Assembly: GCA_038123275.1 (NCBI GenBank)
Contig: JAYORG010000020.1
Coordinates: forward strand, 1 to 25,599
Origin: CAJQHT01 sp038123275
GTDB taxonomy: Bacteria; Pseudomonadota; Alphaproteobacteria; Rickettsiales; UBA1997
Length of the DNA stretch: 25,599 bases
Reading direction: 5' to 3'
In this document: positions 16,965 through 24,455 of the stretch, piece by piece
How positions within the stretch are numbered: the first letter of the stretch is position 1
Layout of the letters: each line of letters opens with the position of its first letter
Notes under the pieces: model-generated
Database searches by the model: none
Told to the model about the DNA's origin: nothing
Seen by the model: only the letters and a program-made list of their open reading frames with translations
Translations under genes and position numbers: made by a program

Positions 16965-18309
16965 ACAATTCCTTTATTTTACTAGTAGAATAGTAAAATA
17001 CATTCCTTCCAATTTTCCTTCTTTCTAAAAAACCATCTTCGACCATCTTTTTAAAATCAAAATTAGCCGTTAATCTACCGATATTATTTGATAAACAATA
17101 TTCTTTTGAAGTTGTAAATTCTAATTCTTTTTCAAAAAATAATCTTAGCAACTTCGCTTGACGACTATTTAAATTATAACCACTTTTAACAAGTCTAATA
17201 TGTTGTTTATTTTCTAATACTTTCCTTTCTATGTATTTCTGAAATGATTTACGAGCTAATTTTAATTTAGAAATATTATAATGAATAAAGTATCCCAAAT
17301 CATTATCATCTTGTTCTGAATTAATATAAGCCATTGCATATTGTTTATTAGATTTAAGAATAAACTCAGATAAAGAAATATAAGAAAAAACCCAATAACC
17401 TTTTCTTAACATATACCAATAAAATATGATTCTAGCTAATCTACCATTGCCATCTTCAAATGGATGCAATAAACCTATCCAAAAATGAAGCATAATAGCC
17501 TTAATCAACGGATGAATAAAACCACTATTATCGTTATCATTAGCAAAATCTATAAACTTATTTATTTCAATTTCTACAAATTCTTTGTCTGGGGTAACAT
17601 AAGAAATCATATCATTATTATCAAATGGCCTTATCACTAATGGATCTCCATTTTTATCCAAGGTTTCTCTAAAAACTCCACATTTACTTTCATCCTCCCC
17701 CATAGTTCCAAGAGTTACTCTTTTATGTAAATCCTTAAGCAATTCAATTGATAATTCTTCATTCTTTAGATCTTCTTCAATCCATTTCATAGCATTATGA
17801 TTATTAAAAATCATTTTCTCACCCTGATTCTTTGGTTTCCTACCCTCTTTTAACATTCTTTTTGCAGCTTGACGCGATGTATTAGCACCTTCCAATTGAG
17901 ATGAAGCTATTGCCTCTTCTATCAAACTACGTTTGACAAAATTCCTCTTATCTATATCTGAAAAATCCCTTATTCCCATAGCATTACCACCTAATTCCAA
18001 GTCAACACGATGTAAAAACTCTACATAACCTCTAGGATTGAAATTAAACTTCTTATCTTCTTTATCAGAAATTACAGATGCTTGATTACTAGTATAACGT
18101 AACATTTTAACATAAATCCATACTTTCTTCCCCTTGTCACTTACCCAACTTTTATTTTTTAATTTTTCCCATGATAAATAATCTTTTTGAACTCTTTGAA
18201 TAATATCTTGCATTTCAGTAGACCTCAACACAGATTCAAACTCCTCATTACTTTTAAATGGATTCAAAGATATGTCCGGTTTCTCAATCTTATAATATTC
18301 TTCTTTCAT
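16957..18309 (-). CDS. Fic-domain protein (class II) with C-terminal winged-helix-like region
   Basis: Fic enzymes attach AMP, or another nucleotide-derived group, to target proteins. The core motif HPFEDGNGRLAR is complete (282-293), with the catalytic His282, so activity is expected. An inhibitory motif of the S/TxxxEG/N type (Ser136-x3-Glu140-Gly141, in ASSQLEGAN) lies before the core, as in class II Fic proteins that restrain themselves. The N-terminal 110 residues resemble the Fic/DOC N-terminal domain. The C-terminal 90 residues (NSRQAKLLRLFF and MVEDGFLERRKIGRNVFYYS) look like a winged helix that could bind DNA. At 450 residues it is somewhat longer than many members. It starts downstream of two 50-bp palindromic repeats, suggesting self-regulation (inference). 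No separate antitoxin gene adjoins it. The target is unknown. Confidence 0.93.
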   Translation of the reverse strand: MKEEYYKIEKPDISLNPFKSNEEFESVLRSTEMQDIIQRVQKDYLSWEKLKNKSWVSDKGKKVWIYVKMLRYTSNQASVISDKEDKKFNFNPRGYVEFLHRVDLELGGNAMGIRDFSDIDKRNFVKRSLIEEAIASSQLEGANTSRQAAKRMLKEGRKPKNQGEKMIFNNHNAMKWIEEDLKNEELSIELLKDLHKRVTLGTMGEDESKCGVFRETLDKNGDPLVIRPFDNNDMISYVTPDKEFVEIEINKFIDFANDNDNSGFIHPLIKAIMLHFWIGLLHPFEDGNGRLARIIFYWYMLRKGYWVFSYISLSEFILKSNKQYAMAYINSEQDDNDLGYFIHYNISKLKLARKSFQKYIERKVLENKQHIRLVKSGYNLNSRQAKLLRLFFEKELEFTTSKEYCLSNNIGRLTANFDFKKMVEDGFLERRKIGRNVFYYSTSKIKELFK

Positions 18310-18318
18310 TTTTAATCA

Positions 18319-18368
18319 AATAAATATGTTTAGTATATACACGTTATAAACATATTATAAACATATTA
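18319..18368. repeat. Palindromic operator-like repeat, copy 1 (fic promoter region)
   Basis: A 50-bp unit that matches copy 2 (18381-18430) at 45 positions, with a spacing of 62 bp. It contains AATATGTTTA once and its complement TAAACATATT-type half-sites twice. On the minus strand TATACT (18336-18331) could be a -10 for fic, whose ATG is at 18309, so the array covers the probable promoter. Confidence 0.7.
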
Positions 18369-18380
18369 TTTTTACTATTC

Positions 18381-18430
18381 AATAAATATGTTTAGTATAT
18401 ACATTTATTAAACATATTATAAACATATTT
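18381..18430. repeat. Palindromic operator-like repeat, copy 2
   Basis: The second 50-bp unit ends inside the stop codon of the DUF481-like gene (18429-18431). It contains ATTAAACATATTATAA, a 16-base match to the inner part of the MITE end at 11306-11321. Together with copy 1 it gives six half-sites in 112 bp. Confidence 0.7.
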
Positions 18431-19211
18431 AAAAATTATACTTAATCCGAGCATAAGCTTCTCTTTTAACTCTATTAGCACGGTAAAATCCTCGCTTTTT
18501 GGAGCTTTTAACATAGCGGTTTTTTTCATATTTATGGATTAATTCAAAGAATAGGTTTTTTTGAATTTTAAAGGATAAAATATTCTTTATCTCTTCATCA
18601 TAATCATCCTCAGCCCTGACTAATTTGCCTTTAGTGGATAATTTAATACTATCAGTAATTTGGTATTTACCTTTTAATATTCCAATAACAATAATTTCGG
18701 AATTGAACTTTTTAATATCATTATAACCAATATTTAAAGAGGATTCTATTTTTCCGTTATGAAATAAGCGACCCATACCAACTGCACTAGAAGCATCATA
18801 GTAAAAATCAGACCATTCATCATATTGAATTCTATTATAAATATTTAGATAATTTTGACTCACCCCCAGCATCATACGGCTAGATCCTTCAAAATCATAT
18901 AATTCCTCTGTTTTAAGAAGTGGCTTTCTAGTGGTACTTGTATGAGTTACTTCATGTAAAAAATCTAGCTCATGAATAAACTTTTTGCTCTTATATTTAT
19001 AGCCGCTTAAAACTTCATATTCTCGTGAATTATAGTCAGATTTATAGCCACCACCAATTGAAAAGAATTGCTTAACTTTATCTCTTTTATAAAAAGAATT
19101 TTTATTTAGATCGGCAAAATTTTCTTTAGTGAGACTTTCTTTTGGAAGAAAAAAAAGAAACAGACAAAAAAATATGTGCCATATCAGTTTTGTGGTAAAA
19201 AACTTCAGCAT
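18429..19211 (-). CDS. Probable outer-membrane beta-barrel protein, DUF481-like
   Basis: A 260-residue protein with an N-terminal hydrophobic signal (about 7-25, KLIWHIFFCLFLFFLPKESL), then alternating strands rich in Tyr, Lys and aromatic residues: YKSDYNSREYEVLSGYKYKS, KFIHELDFLHEV, NIYNRIQYDEWSDFYYDASS, GRLFHNGKIESSLNIGYNDI. It ends in YNF; a final Phe is the usual outer-membrane insertion signal. The pattern resembles the DUF481/YdiY family of outer-membrane proteins, of uncertain function. It lies upstream of fic on the same strand but the fic repeats separate them. Lys-rich sequence and A/T bias are as in its neighbours. Family assignment is by pattern only. Confidence 0.65.
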   Translation of the reverse strand: MLKFFTTKLIWHIFFCLFLFFLPKESLTKENFADLNKNSFYKRDKVKQFFSIGGGYKSDYNSREYEVLSGYKYKSKKFIHELDFLHEVTHTSTTRKPLLKTEELYDFEGSSRMMLGVSQNYLNIYNRIQYDEWSDFYYDASSAVGMGRLFHNGKIESSLNIGYNDIKKFNSEIIVIGILKGKYQITDSIKLSTKGKLVRAEDDYDEEIKNILSFKIQKNLFFELIHKYEKNRYVKSSKKRGFYRANRVKREAYARIKYNF

Positions 19212-19325
19212 TTTTAATTTGGTTATTTTGTGGTAAGAAATAACTTAAGAAAAGCGCTAAAAATTACAACCTACTTTGGGTAAAATAAGAGAAAATCGTA
19301 TAAATTTGACACTACTACTTCTAAA

Positions 19326-19348
19326 AACCTGTCATAAGTCTTTTTGAA
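19326..19348 (+). repeat. Probable empty-site relative of the MITE target
   Basis: This stretch, AACCTGTCATAAGTCTTTTT followed by GAA, matches the sequence flanking the MITE (11168-11178 joined to 11341-11352) at 20 of 23 positions, with the TA at 19335-19336 in the insertion position. AACCTGTC also occurs at 16310-16317. It lies in the 162-bp gap between the DUF481-like gene and pccA and has no other visible role. Confidence 0.55.
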
Positions 19349-19373
19349 TAACAGAAAATAGTCAAAATAAATA

Positions 19374-21380
19374 TTATTTGAAATCCATTATTAGCTGACC
19401 AATTCCAACAGTATCACCTTCTTTAAAGGAAATCTTTCCAATTTTTACATCATGATCACTACGAATTATATTTTCCATCTTCATGGCCTCAATAATTAGC
19501 AACTCTTGACCAGCCTTAATTTCATCACCTTCTTTAACTTGGAATTTAATAACTTTACCAGTAATTGGAGAATTTAACTCTGTTGGTTTTGGATTTTTTT
19601 CTATCTTTGGCATAAATTCATTTAATTCTGCCACTCTTGGAGAATAAACGTTTATATAGGCATCAGATCCACCATATTGCATTAAATATCCACCCGTCAG
19701 GTTATTTTCTCTAATTTTAACACCTACTTCTTTATTATTAACCACACCCCTAAATAGCTTTTCACCATTATTCCATGAACTCTCTATTGTAATTCTCTTA
19801 TTATCACACAAGAATATATATTTATTACCCTCATTTTTTAAAACATCTACCAAATATGGAGCATCATCAATAACTACTACCCAACGATCACTTATTTGCT
19901 TTTGACGATCTGCTAATTGATCAGTTATTAGAGAATTTCTTTTAAAATTCTTAAAGAATATGAATAAAGATGATGCAATGAAAACCTCTTGTGCTTGTGA
20001 ACTTATTTCATTTCCTAAAAATCCTTCAGGAAATTCTTCTTTAATAAAACTGGTTGTAAGATTGCCCTTAACAAACCTTTCATTTTGCATGATAGTTTCA
20101 AGAAAACTAATATTATGAGAAACACCTCCAATAACATAATTACTTAAAGCAATTTTCATTTTCTCAATTGCTTCATTTCTATCCTTTCCATAAGAACATA
20201 ATTTAGCGATCATGGCATCATAAAACATACTTACTTCACCGCCTTCATAAACACCAGAATCAACTCTAACATTTTCACTTTCTTGTGGCTCAATATAAAG
20301 ATTTATTCTTCCACTTGAAGGCAAGAAACCACGAGCTGGATCTTCTGCATAGATACGAGACTCCATGGCCCAACCTTTTAATTTAATATCTTTTTGTACG
20401 ATTGGTAATTTTTCTCCAAGAGCAACTTTAATCATTAATTCAACCAGATCTAACCCTGTTATTAATTCAGTAACAGGATGTTCTACTTGTAACCTGGTAT
20501 TCATCTCAAGAAAATAGAAATTTTTATTTTTATCAACAATATATTCTACTGTTCCCGCTGAATGATAACCTACCTCTTTAGCTAGAGAAGTAGTTTGTTC
20601 ATACATTTTCTTTCTAGTTTCTTCGTCAATAAAAGGACTTGGAGCTTCTTCAATAACTTTTTGATTATTTCTTTGAATAGAACATTCCCTCTCCCCTACA
20701 CAAACAATATTGCCAAACTTATCCGCCATAACCTGAATTTCAATATGACGTGGATCTTCAATAAATTTTTCAATAAAAATTCTATCATCAGCAAAACTAT
20801 TTCTGGCTTCATTGGAAGCCGAAGAAAAAGCCTGGGAAACTTCTTGCTCGCTATACACTACTCTCATTCCCTTACCTCCACCACCAGCAGAAGCTTTGAT
20901 CATTACTGGAAACCCTATTTCTTTAGCAACTTTAATTGCTTCTTTATCATCTTTAATAACCCCCATATAACCAGGAACCGTACTAACTTTAGCATTGATT
21001 GCCAACTTTTTCGATTCAATTTTATCACCCATCAATTCAATTGCCTTAACACCAGGACCAACAAAAGTAACGCCAATTTTTTCTAACTCATTGGCAAAAT
21101 CACGATTTTCAGATAAAAAACCATATCCTGGATGCACTAAAGTTGTACCTGTTTTTTTAATAACTGCTAAAATCTTCTTAATATTAAGGTAGCTTTGAGC
21201 AGAAGCAGAAGGGCCAATATTAAAAGCCTCGTCAGCCATTTGAACAAAAAGAGAATTAGTGTCTGCATCAGAATAAACAGCCACCGTTTTAATGCCCATT
21301 TTTCTACAAGTTTTAATAATTCTACAAGCTATTTCTCCGCGATTTGCAATTAGAAGTTTATGTGCCATTTTATGTGCCAT
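19374..21380 (-). CDS. pccA: Propionyl-CoA carboxylase alpha subunit (biotin carboxylase + BCCP)
   Basis: This subunit carboxylates its own biotin with bicarbonate and ATP; the partner beta subunit then carboxylates propionyl-CoA. The 668 residues include a biotin carboxylase domain (about 5-455: IANRGEIACRII, glycine-rich SAGGGGKGMRVV at 164-175, FLEMNTRLQVEHPVTE at 290-305), a middle BT domain, and a C-terminal biotinyl domain with EAMKME, Lys634 being the biotin site. Fused BCCP and length favour PccA over the separate AccC/AccB system; a methylcrotonyl-CoA carboxylase subunit is the alternative. The N-terminus is MAHKMAHKLL because 12 bp are duplicated exactly (21357-21380), so translation could start at 21380 or 21368. 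No pccB is in the window. It is divergent from ubiA. Confidence 0.92.
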   Translation of the reverse strand: MAHKMAHKLLIANRGEIACRIIKTCRKMGIKTVAVYSDADTNSLFVQMADEAFNIGPSASAQSYLNIKKILAVIKKTGTTLVHPGYGFLSENRDFANELEKIGVTFVGPGVKAIELMGDKIESKKLAINAKVSTVPGYMGVIKDDKEAIKVAKEIGFPVMIKASAGGGGKGMRVVYSEQEVSQAFSSASNEARNSFADDRIFIEKFIEDPRHIEIQVMADKFGNIVCVGERECSIQRNNQKVIEEAPSPFIDEETRKKMYEQTTSLAKEVGYHSAGTVEYIVDKNKNFYFLEMNTRLQVEHPVTELITGLDLVELMIKVALGEKLPIVQKDIKLKGWAMESRIYAEDPARGFLPSSGRINLYIEPQESENVRVDSGVYEGGEVSMFYDAMIAKLCSYGKDRNEAIEKMKIALSNYVIGGVSHNISFLETIMQNERFVKGNLTTSFIKEEFPEGFLGNEISSQAQEVFIASSLFIFFKNFKRNSLITDQLADRQKQISDRWVVVIDDAPYLVDVLKNEGNKYIFLCDNKRITIESSWNNGEKLFRGVVNNKEVGVKIRENNLTGGYLMQYGGSDAYINVYSPRVAELNEFMPKIEKNPKPTELNSPITGKVIKFQVKEGDEIKAGQELLIIEAMKMENIIRSDHDVKIGKISFKEGDTVGIGQLIMDFK
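21357..21380. repeat. 12-bp tandem duplication of the pccA start
   Basis: TTTATGTGCCAT occurs twice in direct succession (21357-21368, 21369-21380), giving two in-frame ATG codons with the same following codons (MAHK MAHK). Confidence 0.95.
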
Positions 21381-21381
21381 T

Positions 21382-21405
21382 TTTGATAAAAAGTTTGATA
21401 AAAAA
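21382..21405. repeat. 12-bp tandem duplication just upstream of pccA
   Basis: TTTGATAAAAAG (21382-21393) is followed directly by TTTGATAAAAAA (21394-21405), one mismatch. Only one base separates it from the start-codon duplication, and the repeat length is the same. Confidence 0.9.
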
Positions 21406-21475
21406 TCTTTAATTCTTATTTATAAGAAGGTTATACTAACTTTTGATTTGATAAATTCAATAATTAAAGAGCAAA

Positions 21476-22336
21476 ATGAGTATAAAATCAAAATTACAAC
21501 CCTTTATTGATCTAACCAGAATTAATAGACCAACTGGTATTTGGCTATTATTTTTACCATGCGTATTTAGTATCTTTTTATCTCATAAAACTAATCCTAA
21601 TTTTGATATGAAAATTATACTCTCTTTATTTTTCTTGGGAGCAGTAATTATGAGAAGTGCCGGCTGTATAATAAATGATATTATTGACAGAAAATTTGAC
21701 AAAAAAGTAAAAAGAACAAAATTAAGGCCTATTGCCAGTAATAAAGTACATCTTTATACAGCTTTATCAATATTGGCAATTTTACTTATCTGTGGATTGA
21801 TAATTTTATTACAATTTAACCACTTAACCATTTATATTGGCTTTGGCGCCCTTATTTTGGTTGTTATATACCCTTTAACAAAAAGAATTACCTACTATCC
21901 ACAACTTTTCTTGGGCATTACTTTTAATTCTGGTGTTCTAATGGCAAGTGCGGCTATTAATAATGAAATCACAACACCGATTATCTTTCTTTATATTGCA
22001 TCTATATTATGGACTCTAACATATGACACAATATATGCATATCAAGATATTGAAGATGATATAAAAATAGGCATTAAATCTAGCGCTATAAAATTTGGGA
22101 AAAATCCACAAAAAATACTTTATTTACTAACCATATTACAAATATCATTTTTGGGTCTAGTTGGTTTTGTTGCTCAACTACAATTAGTTTATTATTTTAT
22201 GATTTATATTGCTTTATTACACTTATTATGTCAAATAAAGACTTGTGATTTTACTGACGCCAAAGCTTGTTTAACTAACTTTAGATCAAACGTTATCACC
22301 GGCGCAATTATATTAATGGCAATGATCTTAGGATGA
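21476..22336 (+). CDS. ubiA: 4-hydroxybenzoate polyprenyltransferase
   Basis: UbiA attaches the polyprenyl chain to 4-hydroxybenzoate in ubiquinone synthesis, in the inner membrane. The 286-residue protein has the opening RINRPTGIWLLFLPC and both aspartate-rich diphosphate/Mg-binding motifs: NDIIDRKFD (67-75) followed by KVKRTKLRPIA, and DTIYAYQDIEDD (184-195). Hydrophobic segments match the expected eight or nine helices. It ends in TGA at 22334-22336, overlapping the nadD ATG by 4 nt (ATGA), so the genes are translationally coupled. AGAG just upstream of the ATG is a weak Shine-Dalgarno. The homologous family also contains protohaem and chlorophyll prenyltransferases, but motif detail fits UbiA. 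Confidence 0.94.
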   Translation: MSIKSKLQPFIDLTRINRPTGIWLLFLPCVFSIFLSHKTNPNFDMKIILSLFFLGAVIMRSAGCIINDIIDRKFDKKVKRTKLRPIASNKVHLYTALSILAILLICGLIILLQFNHLTIYIGFGALILVVIYPLTKRITYYPQLFLGITFNSGVLMASAAINNEITTPIIFLYIASILWTLTYDTIYAYQDIEDDIKIGIKSSAIKFGKNPQKILYLLTILQISFLGLVGFVAQLQLVYYFMIYIALLHLLCQIKTCDFTDAKACLTNFRSNVITGAIILMAMILG

Positions 22337-22860
22337 AAATAGGCTTAGTTGGAGGCAGTTTTGATCCACCCCATTTTGGTCATATTGGCATTAGTAAAGA
22401 TGCTATTAAGCTCTTGAAATTGGACAAAATTTGGTGGCTACCAACCAAACAAAACCCTTTAAAAACCAATCAAAGCAGTAACTTTGATGAAAGATTATCT
22501 TTATGTAAAGAGATTAGCAAAGATGAACCAAAAATTATCATAAAAGATACTGAGAGGCATTTAAAAAGTAGCTATTTGATTGATTTGCTAAATAAAATTA
22601 TTGCGCAAAATCCAGAAGATGAATTCTTTTTAATTATTGGTGATGACAATTTAACTAACTTTCATCTTTGGCATAAATGGCAATTAATTATTAAATTAAT
22701 TAAAATTATTATTTTTAATCGCAACATGCATCACGAAGAAATTGCCAATAGTAAACTAGTTGATTTTTGTAAAAAAAATAATCAAAAAGATAGGTTAATT
22801 TTTGTAAAAAATAAAAAATATGATATTTCTTCAACTAAATTAAGAAACAGCAATGAATAA
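22333..22860 (+). CDS. nadD: Nicotinate-nucleotide adenylyltransferase
   Basis: NadD adenylates nicotinate mononucleotide to deamido-NAD in NAD synthesis. Nucleotidyltransferase motifs are clear: GGSFDPPHFGH (7-17), WWLPTKQNPLK, IIGDDNLTNFHLWHKW and the ISSTKLR motif near the end. At 175 residues it is shorter than many homologues because it ends four residues after ISSTKLR, where others usually carry a further short tail ending near the last helix. The stop overlaps the tatD start by 8 nt (22853-22860), and tatD begins in another frame, so the short tail looks native rather than a sequencing error. It is second in the ubiA-nadD-tatD unit. Confidence 0.9.
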   Translation: MKIGLVGGSFDPPHFGHIGISKDAIKLLKLDKIWWLPTKQNPLKTNQSSNFDERLSLCKEISKDEPKIIIKDTERHLKSSYLIDLLNKIIAQNPEDEFFLIIGDDNLTNFHLWHKWQLIIKLIKIIIFNRNMHHEEIANSKLVDFCKKNNQKDRLIFVKNKKYDISSTKLRNSNE

Positions 22861-23659
22861 AGATTTTAATTTTATCGTTGATAGCCATTGTCACCTAGAC
22901 CTAATAGAAGAAAAAGGCGGCAATATTGATAAAATAGTTAATGAGGCATTGGAAAATAATGTCAAAACACTGCAAACAATTTGCACTAAGATTAGTAAAT
23001 TTGATCAAATTTATAAATATGCTTTAAAATATGATAATGTTTTTGCCTCTATTGGAAACCACCCTTGCAATGTTGGAGAGGAGAAATTAGTTAAAGCACA
23101 AGAAATAATCGATTTATGTAATAAAAATAATAAATTAATTGGCATTGGAGAAACTGGTCTTGATTATTATCATGACGCCTCCTTAAAAGAATTACAAATT
23201 ACTAGCTTTAAAGAGCATATTAAGGCCGCAAGAGAAACTGGATTACCTCTAATAATTCATACAAGAGATGCCGATGAAGATATGATAAATATCTTAAAAA
23301 ATGAAATGAAAGCAGGAGAATTCAAAGCATTGCTTCATTGTTTCTCAAGCTCAAAAGAACTAGCCATTGAGGCTTTAAAACTTGGCATTTATATTTCTAT
23401 TTCAGGAATTGTCACCTTCAAAAACGCTACTAATTTACAAGAAATAGTAAAAGAATTACCAATAAACAAAATATTAGTTGAAACTGATTCACCATATTTA
23501 GCTCCAATGCCATATCGTGGCAAAATGAATCAACCAGCCTATACTAGAAATACAGCAGAATTTATTGCTGATTTAAAAGTAATAAATAAAGAAGAATTAT
23601 TTTCTATTACTACTAAAAACTTTTTTAATCTTTTTAAAAAATGTATTTTAAAAATGTAA
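22853..23659 (+). CDS. TatD-family metal-dependent deoxyribonuclease
   Basis: TatD-type enzymes are TIM-barrel metal-dependent hydrolases with 3'-5' exonuclease activity on DNA. The 268 residues include DSHCHLD (about 10-16, the metal-binding HxH), GIGETGLDYYHD (glutamate ligand), PLIIHTRDADEDM, ALLHCFSSSKELA and the late ETDSPYLAPMPYRGKMNQPAY, all family signatures. It may be TatD or the YcfH/YabD paralogue; sequence alone does not separate them here. Its start is inside the nadD end. The last codons (AAA ATG TAA) lie in the first copy of the structured repeat (23651-23726), which therefore supplies the stop codon and probably the terminator. Confidence 0.92.
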   Translation: MNKDFNFIVDSHCHLDLIEEKGGNIDKIVNEALENNVKTLQTICTKISKFDQIYKYALKYDNVFASIGNHPCNVGEEKLVKAQEIIDLCNKNNKLIGIGETGLDYYHDASLKELQITSFKEHIKAARETGLPLIIHTRDADEDMINILKNEMKAGEFKALLHCFSSSKELAIEALKLGIYISISGIVTFKNATNLQEIVKELPINKILVETDSPYLAPMPYRGKMNQPAYTRNTAEFIADLKVINKEELFSITTKNFFNLFKKCILKM

Positions 23660-23726
23660 GATTTATCTTATATTTTTAAAGGGGTACCCACGACTGTGGG
23701 TCGCTGGGAATCCAGCGCAAAAATAA
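23651..23726 (+). repeat. Structured repeat element, copy 1 (three hairpins)
   Basis: The unit can fold into three consecutive hairpins. A: an AT-rich stem of 16 positions, 15 Watson-Crick plus one G-T (23647-23662 with 23665-23680). B: ACCCAC-GACT-GTGGGT (23686-23701). C: CGCTGG-GAAT-CCAGCG (23702-23717). The 76-nt copy is repeated at 23756-23831 with five differences, all around hairpin C. It begins inside the tatD 3' end. The core GGGAATCCAG resembles a common bacterial REP-like core. Confidence 0.9.
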
Positions 23727-23743
23727 CACCAATTTATTGGTGT
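23726..23743 (+). repeat. Spacer hairpin between the two structured repeats
   Basis: ACACCAA-TTTA-TTGGTGT forms a perfect 7-bp stem. It lies in the 29-nt spacer and is not present after copy 2. It could be a separate palindrome or part of a larger compound element. Confidence 0.6.
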
Positions 23744-23755
23744 GTAATATAATGT

Positions 23756-23831
23756 AAAATGTAAGATTTATCTTATATTTTTAAAGGGGTACCCACGACT
23801 GTGGGTCGCCGGTAATCCGGTGTAAAAATAA
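23756..23831 (+). repeat. Structured repeat element, copy 2
   Basis: It matches copy 1 exactly over the first 56 or so bases, including hairpin B (23791-23806). Hairpin C becomes CGCCGG-TAAT-CCGGTG (23807-23822). The T-A pair of copy 1 is C-G here (both bases changed), and a G-C becomes G-T wobble, so the stem is kept while the sequence differs. It ends 12 nt before the retropepsin ATG, which has no clear Shine-Dalgarno. Confidence 0.9.
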
Positions 23832-23843
23832 TAAATTTACCAA

Positions 23844-24455
23844 ATGCTCAATTTAAGTTCTGATGATATAGGAAATCTTATTTATTTAATTGCTCTATTG
23901 GCCTTTATTGCCAGTGGATTCTTGTTTAAAAGCAAAATAAAAACTTCAAAAATTCTAAAAGATTTATTTTTATGGTTCTTAATTATTTTATTTATTGTTG
24001 TGCTTTATAGTTTTAGGCATGATTTTAGTAACATTAAAAACCGCTTAAAATCTGAATTATTTCCAAGTCATGGGGTTAGAATTTCAGATAATCAAATTAG
24101 TATTAATATTTCTCAAAATGGTCATTTTTATCTTCACCTAAAAGTTAATAATAAAAATATAAAATTCATGATTGACACTGGGGCAAGTGACATTGTTTTA
24201 AGTCAAATTGATGCCAAAAAAGCTGGAATTAATTTAAATAATTTATCCTATAATAAAATATACCAAACTGCCAATGGAAAAACCTTTGGTGCATCAGTCA
24301 CATTAGATAATGTAGAATTAAATGGTGTAATATTCTATGACATCCCAGCCTCTGTAAATAATTCTAACATGGGAACATCACTACTGGGGATGCGCTTTTT
24401 GAGAAACTTTAAAAAATATGAATTTTATCAAGATAAACTGATTTTGACTTACTAA
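23844..24455 (+). CDS. Membrane-anchored retropepsin-like aspartic protease
   Basis: A 203-residue protein with two predicted membrane segments (about 11-28 and 40-57) and a C-terminal domain of about 120 residues that resembles the clan AA retroviral-type proteases found widely in proteobacteria (TIGR02281-like). The active-site motif DTGAS is at 111-115, in KFMIDTGASDIVLS, and the family's LLGMRFLRNF lies near the end. One active-site motif means it would act as a dimer, as retropepsins do. By membrane topology the protease domain is probably periplasmic. The target is unknown. The start at ATG 23844 follows the second structured repeat closely, so that RNA could influence its translation (inference). 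Confidence 0.88.
   Translation: MLNLSSDDIGNLIYLIALLAFIASGFLFKSKIKTSKILKDLFLWFLIILFIVVLYSFRHDFSNIKNRLKSELFPSHGVRISDNQISINISQNGHFYLHLKVNNKNIKFMIDTGASDIVLSQIDAKKAGINLNNLSYNKIYQTANGKTFGASVTLDNVELNGVIFYDIPASVNNSNMGTSLLGMRFLRNFKKYEFYQDKLILTY

Noticed and set aside
16957..18309. Fic with a neighbour as a toxin-antitoxin pair
   Set aside because: The inhibitory motif is inside the Fic protein itself and the overlapping gene is a convergent GNAT enzyme, not an antitoxin.
18319..18430. Short tandem array as CRISPR or replication origin iterons
   Set aside because: Two units only, AT-rich palindromes at a promoter, no initiator gene nearby.
19240..19270. MITE fragment around AAAAGCGCTAAAAAT
   Set aside because: Only this short internal motif resembles the MITE; neither end is present, so shared ancestry is not supported.
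20595..21086. 163-codon plus-strand frame inside pccA
   Set aside because: It is antisense to the conserved biotin carboxylase domain and has biased, low-complexity composition; a shadow frame.
23651..23831. CRISPR array
   Set aside because: Only two units, 76 nt long, each with internal hairpins, and the single spacer is itself palindromic; no cas genes.
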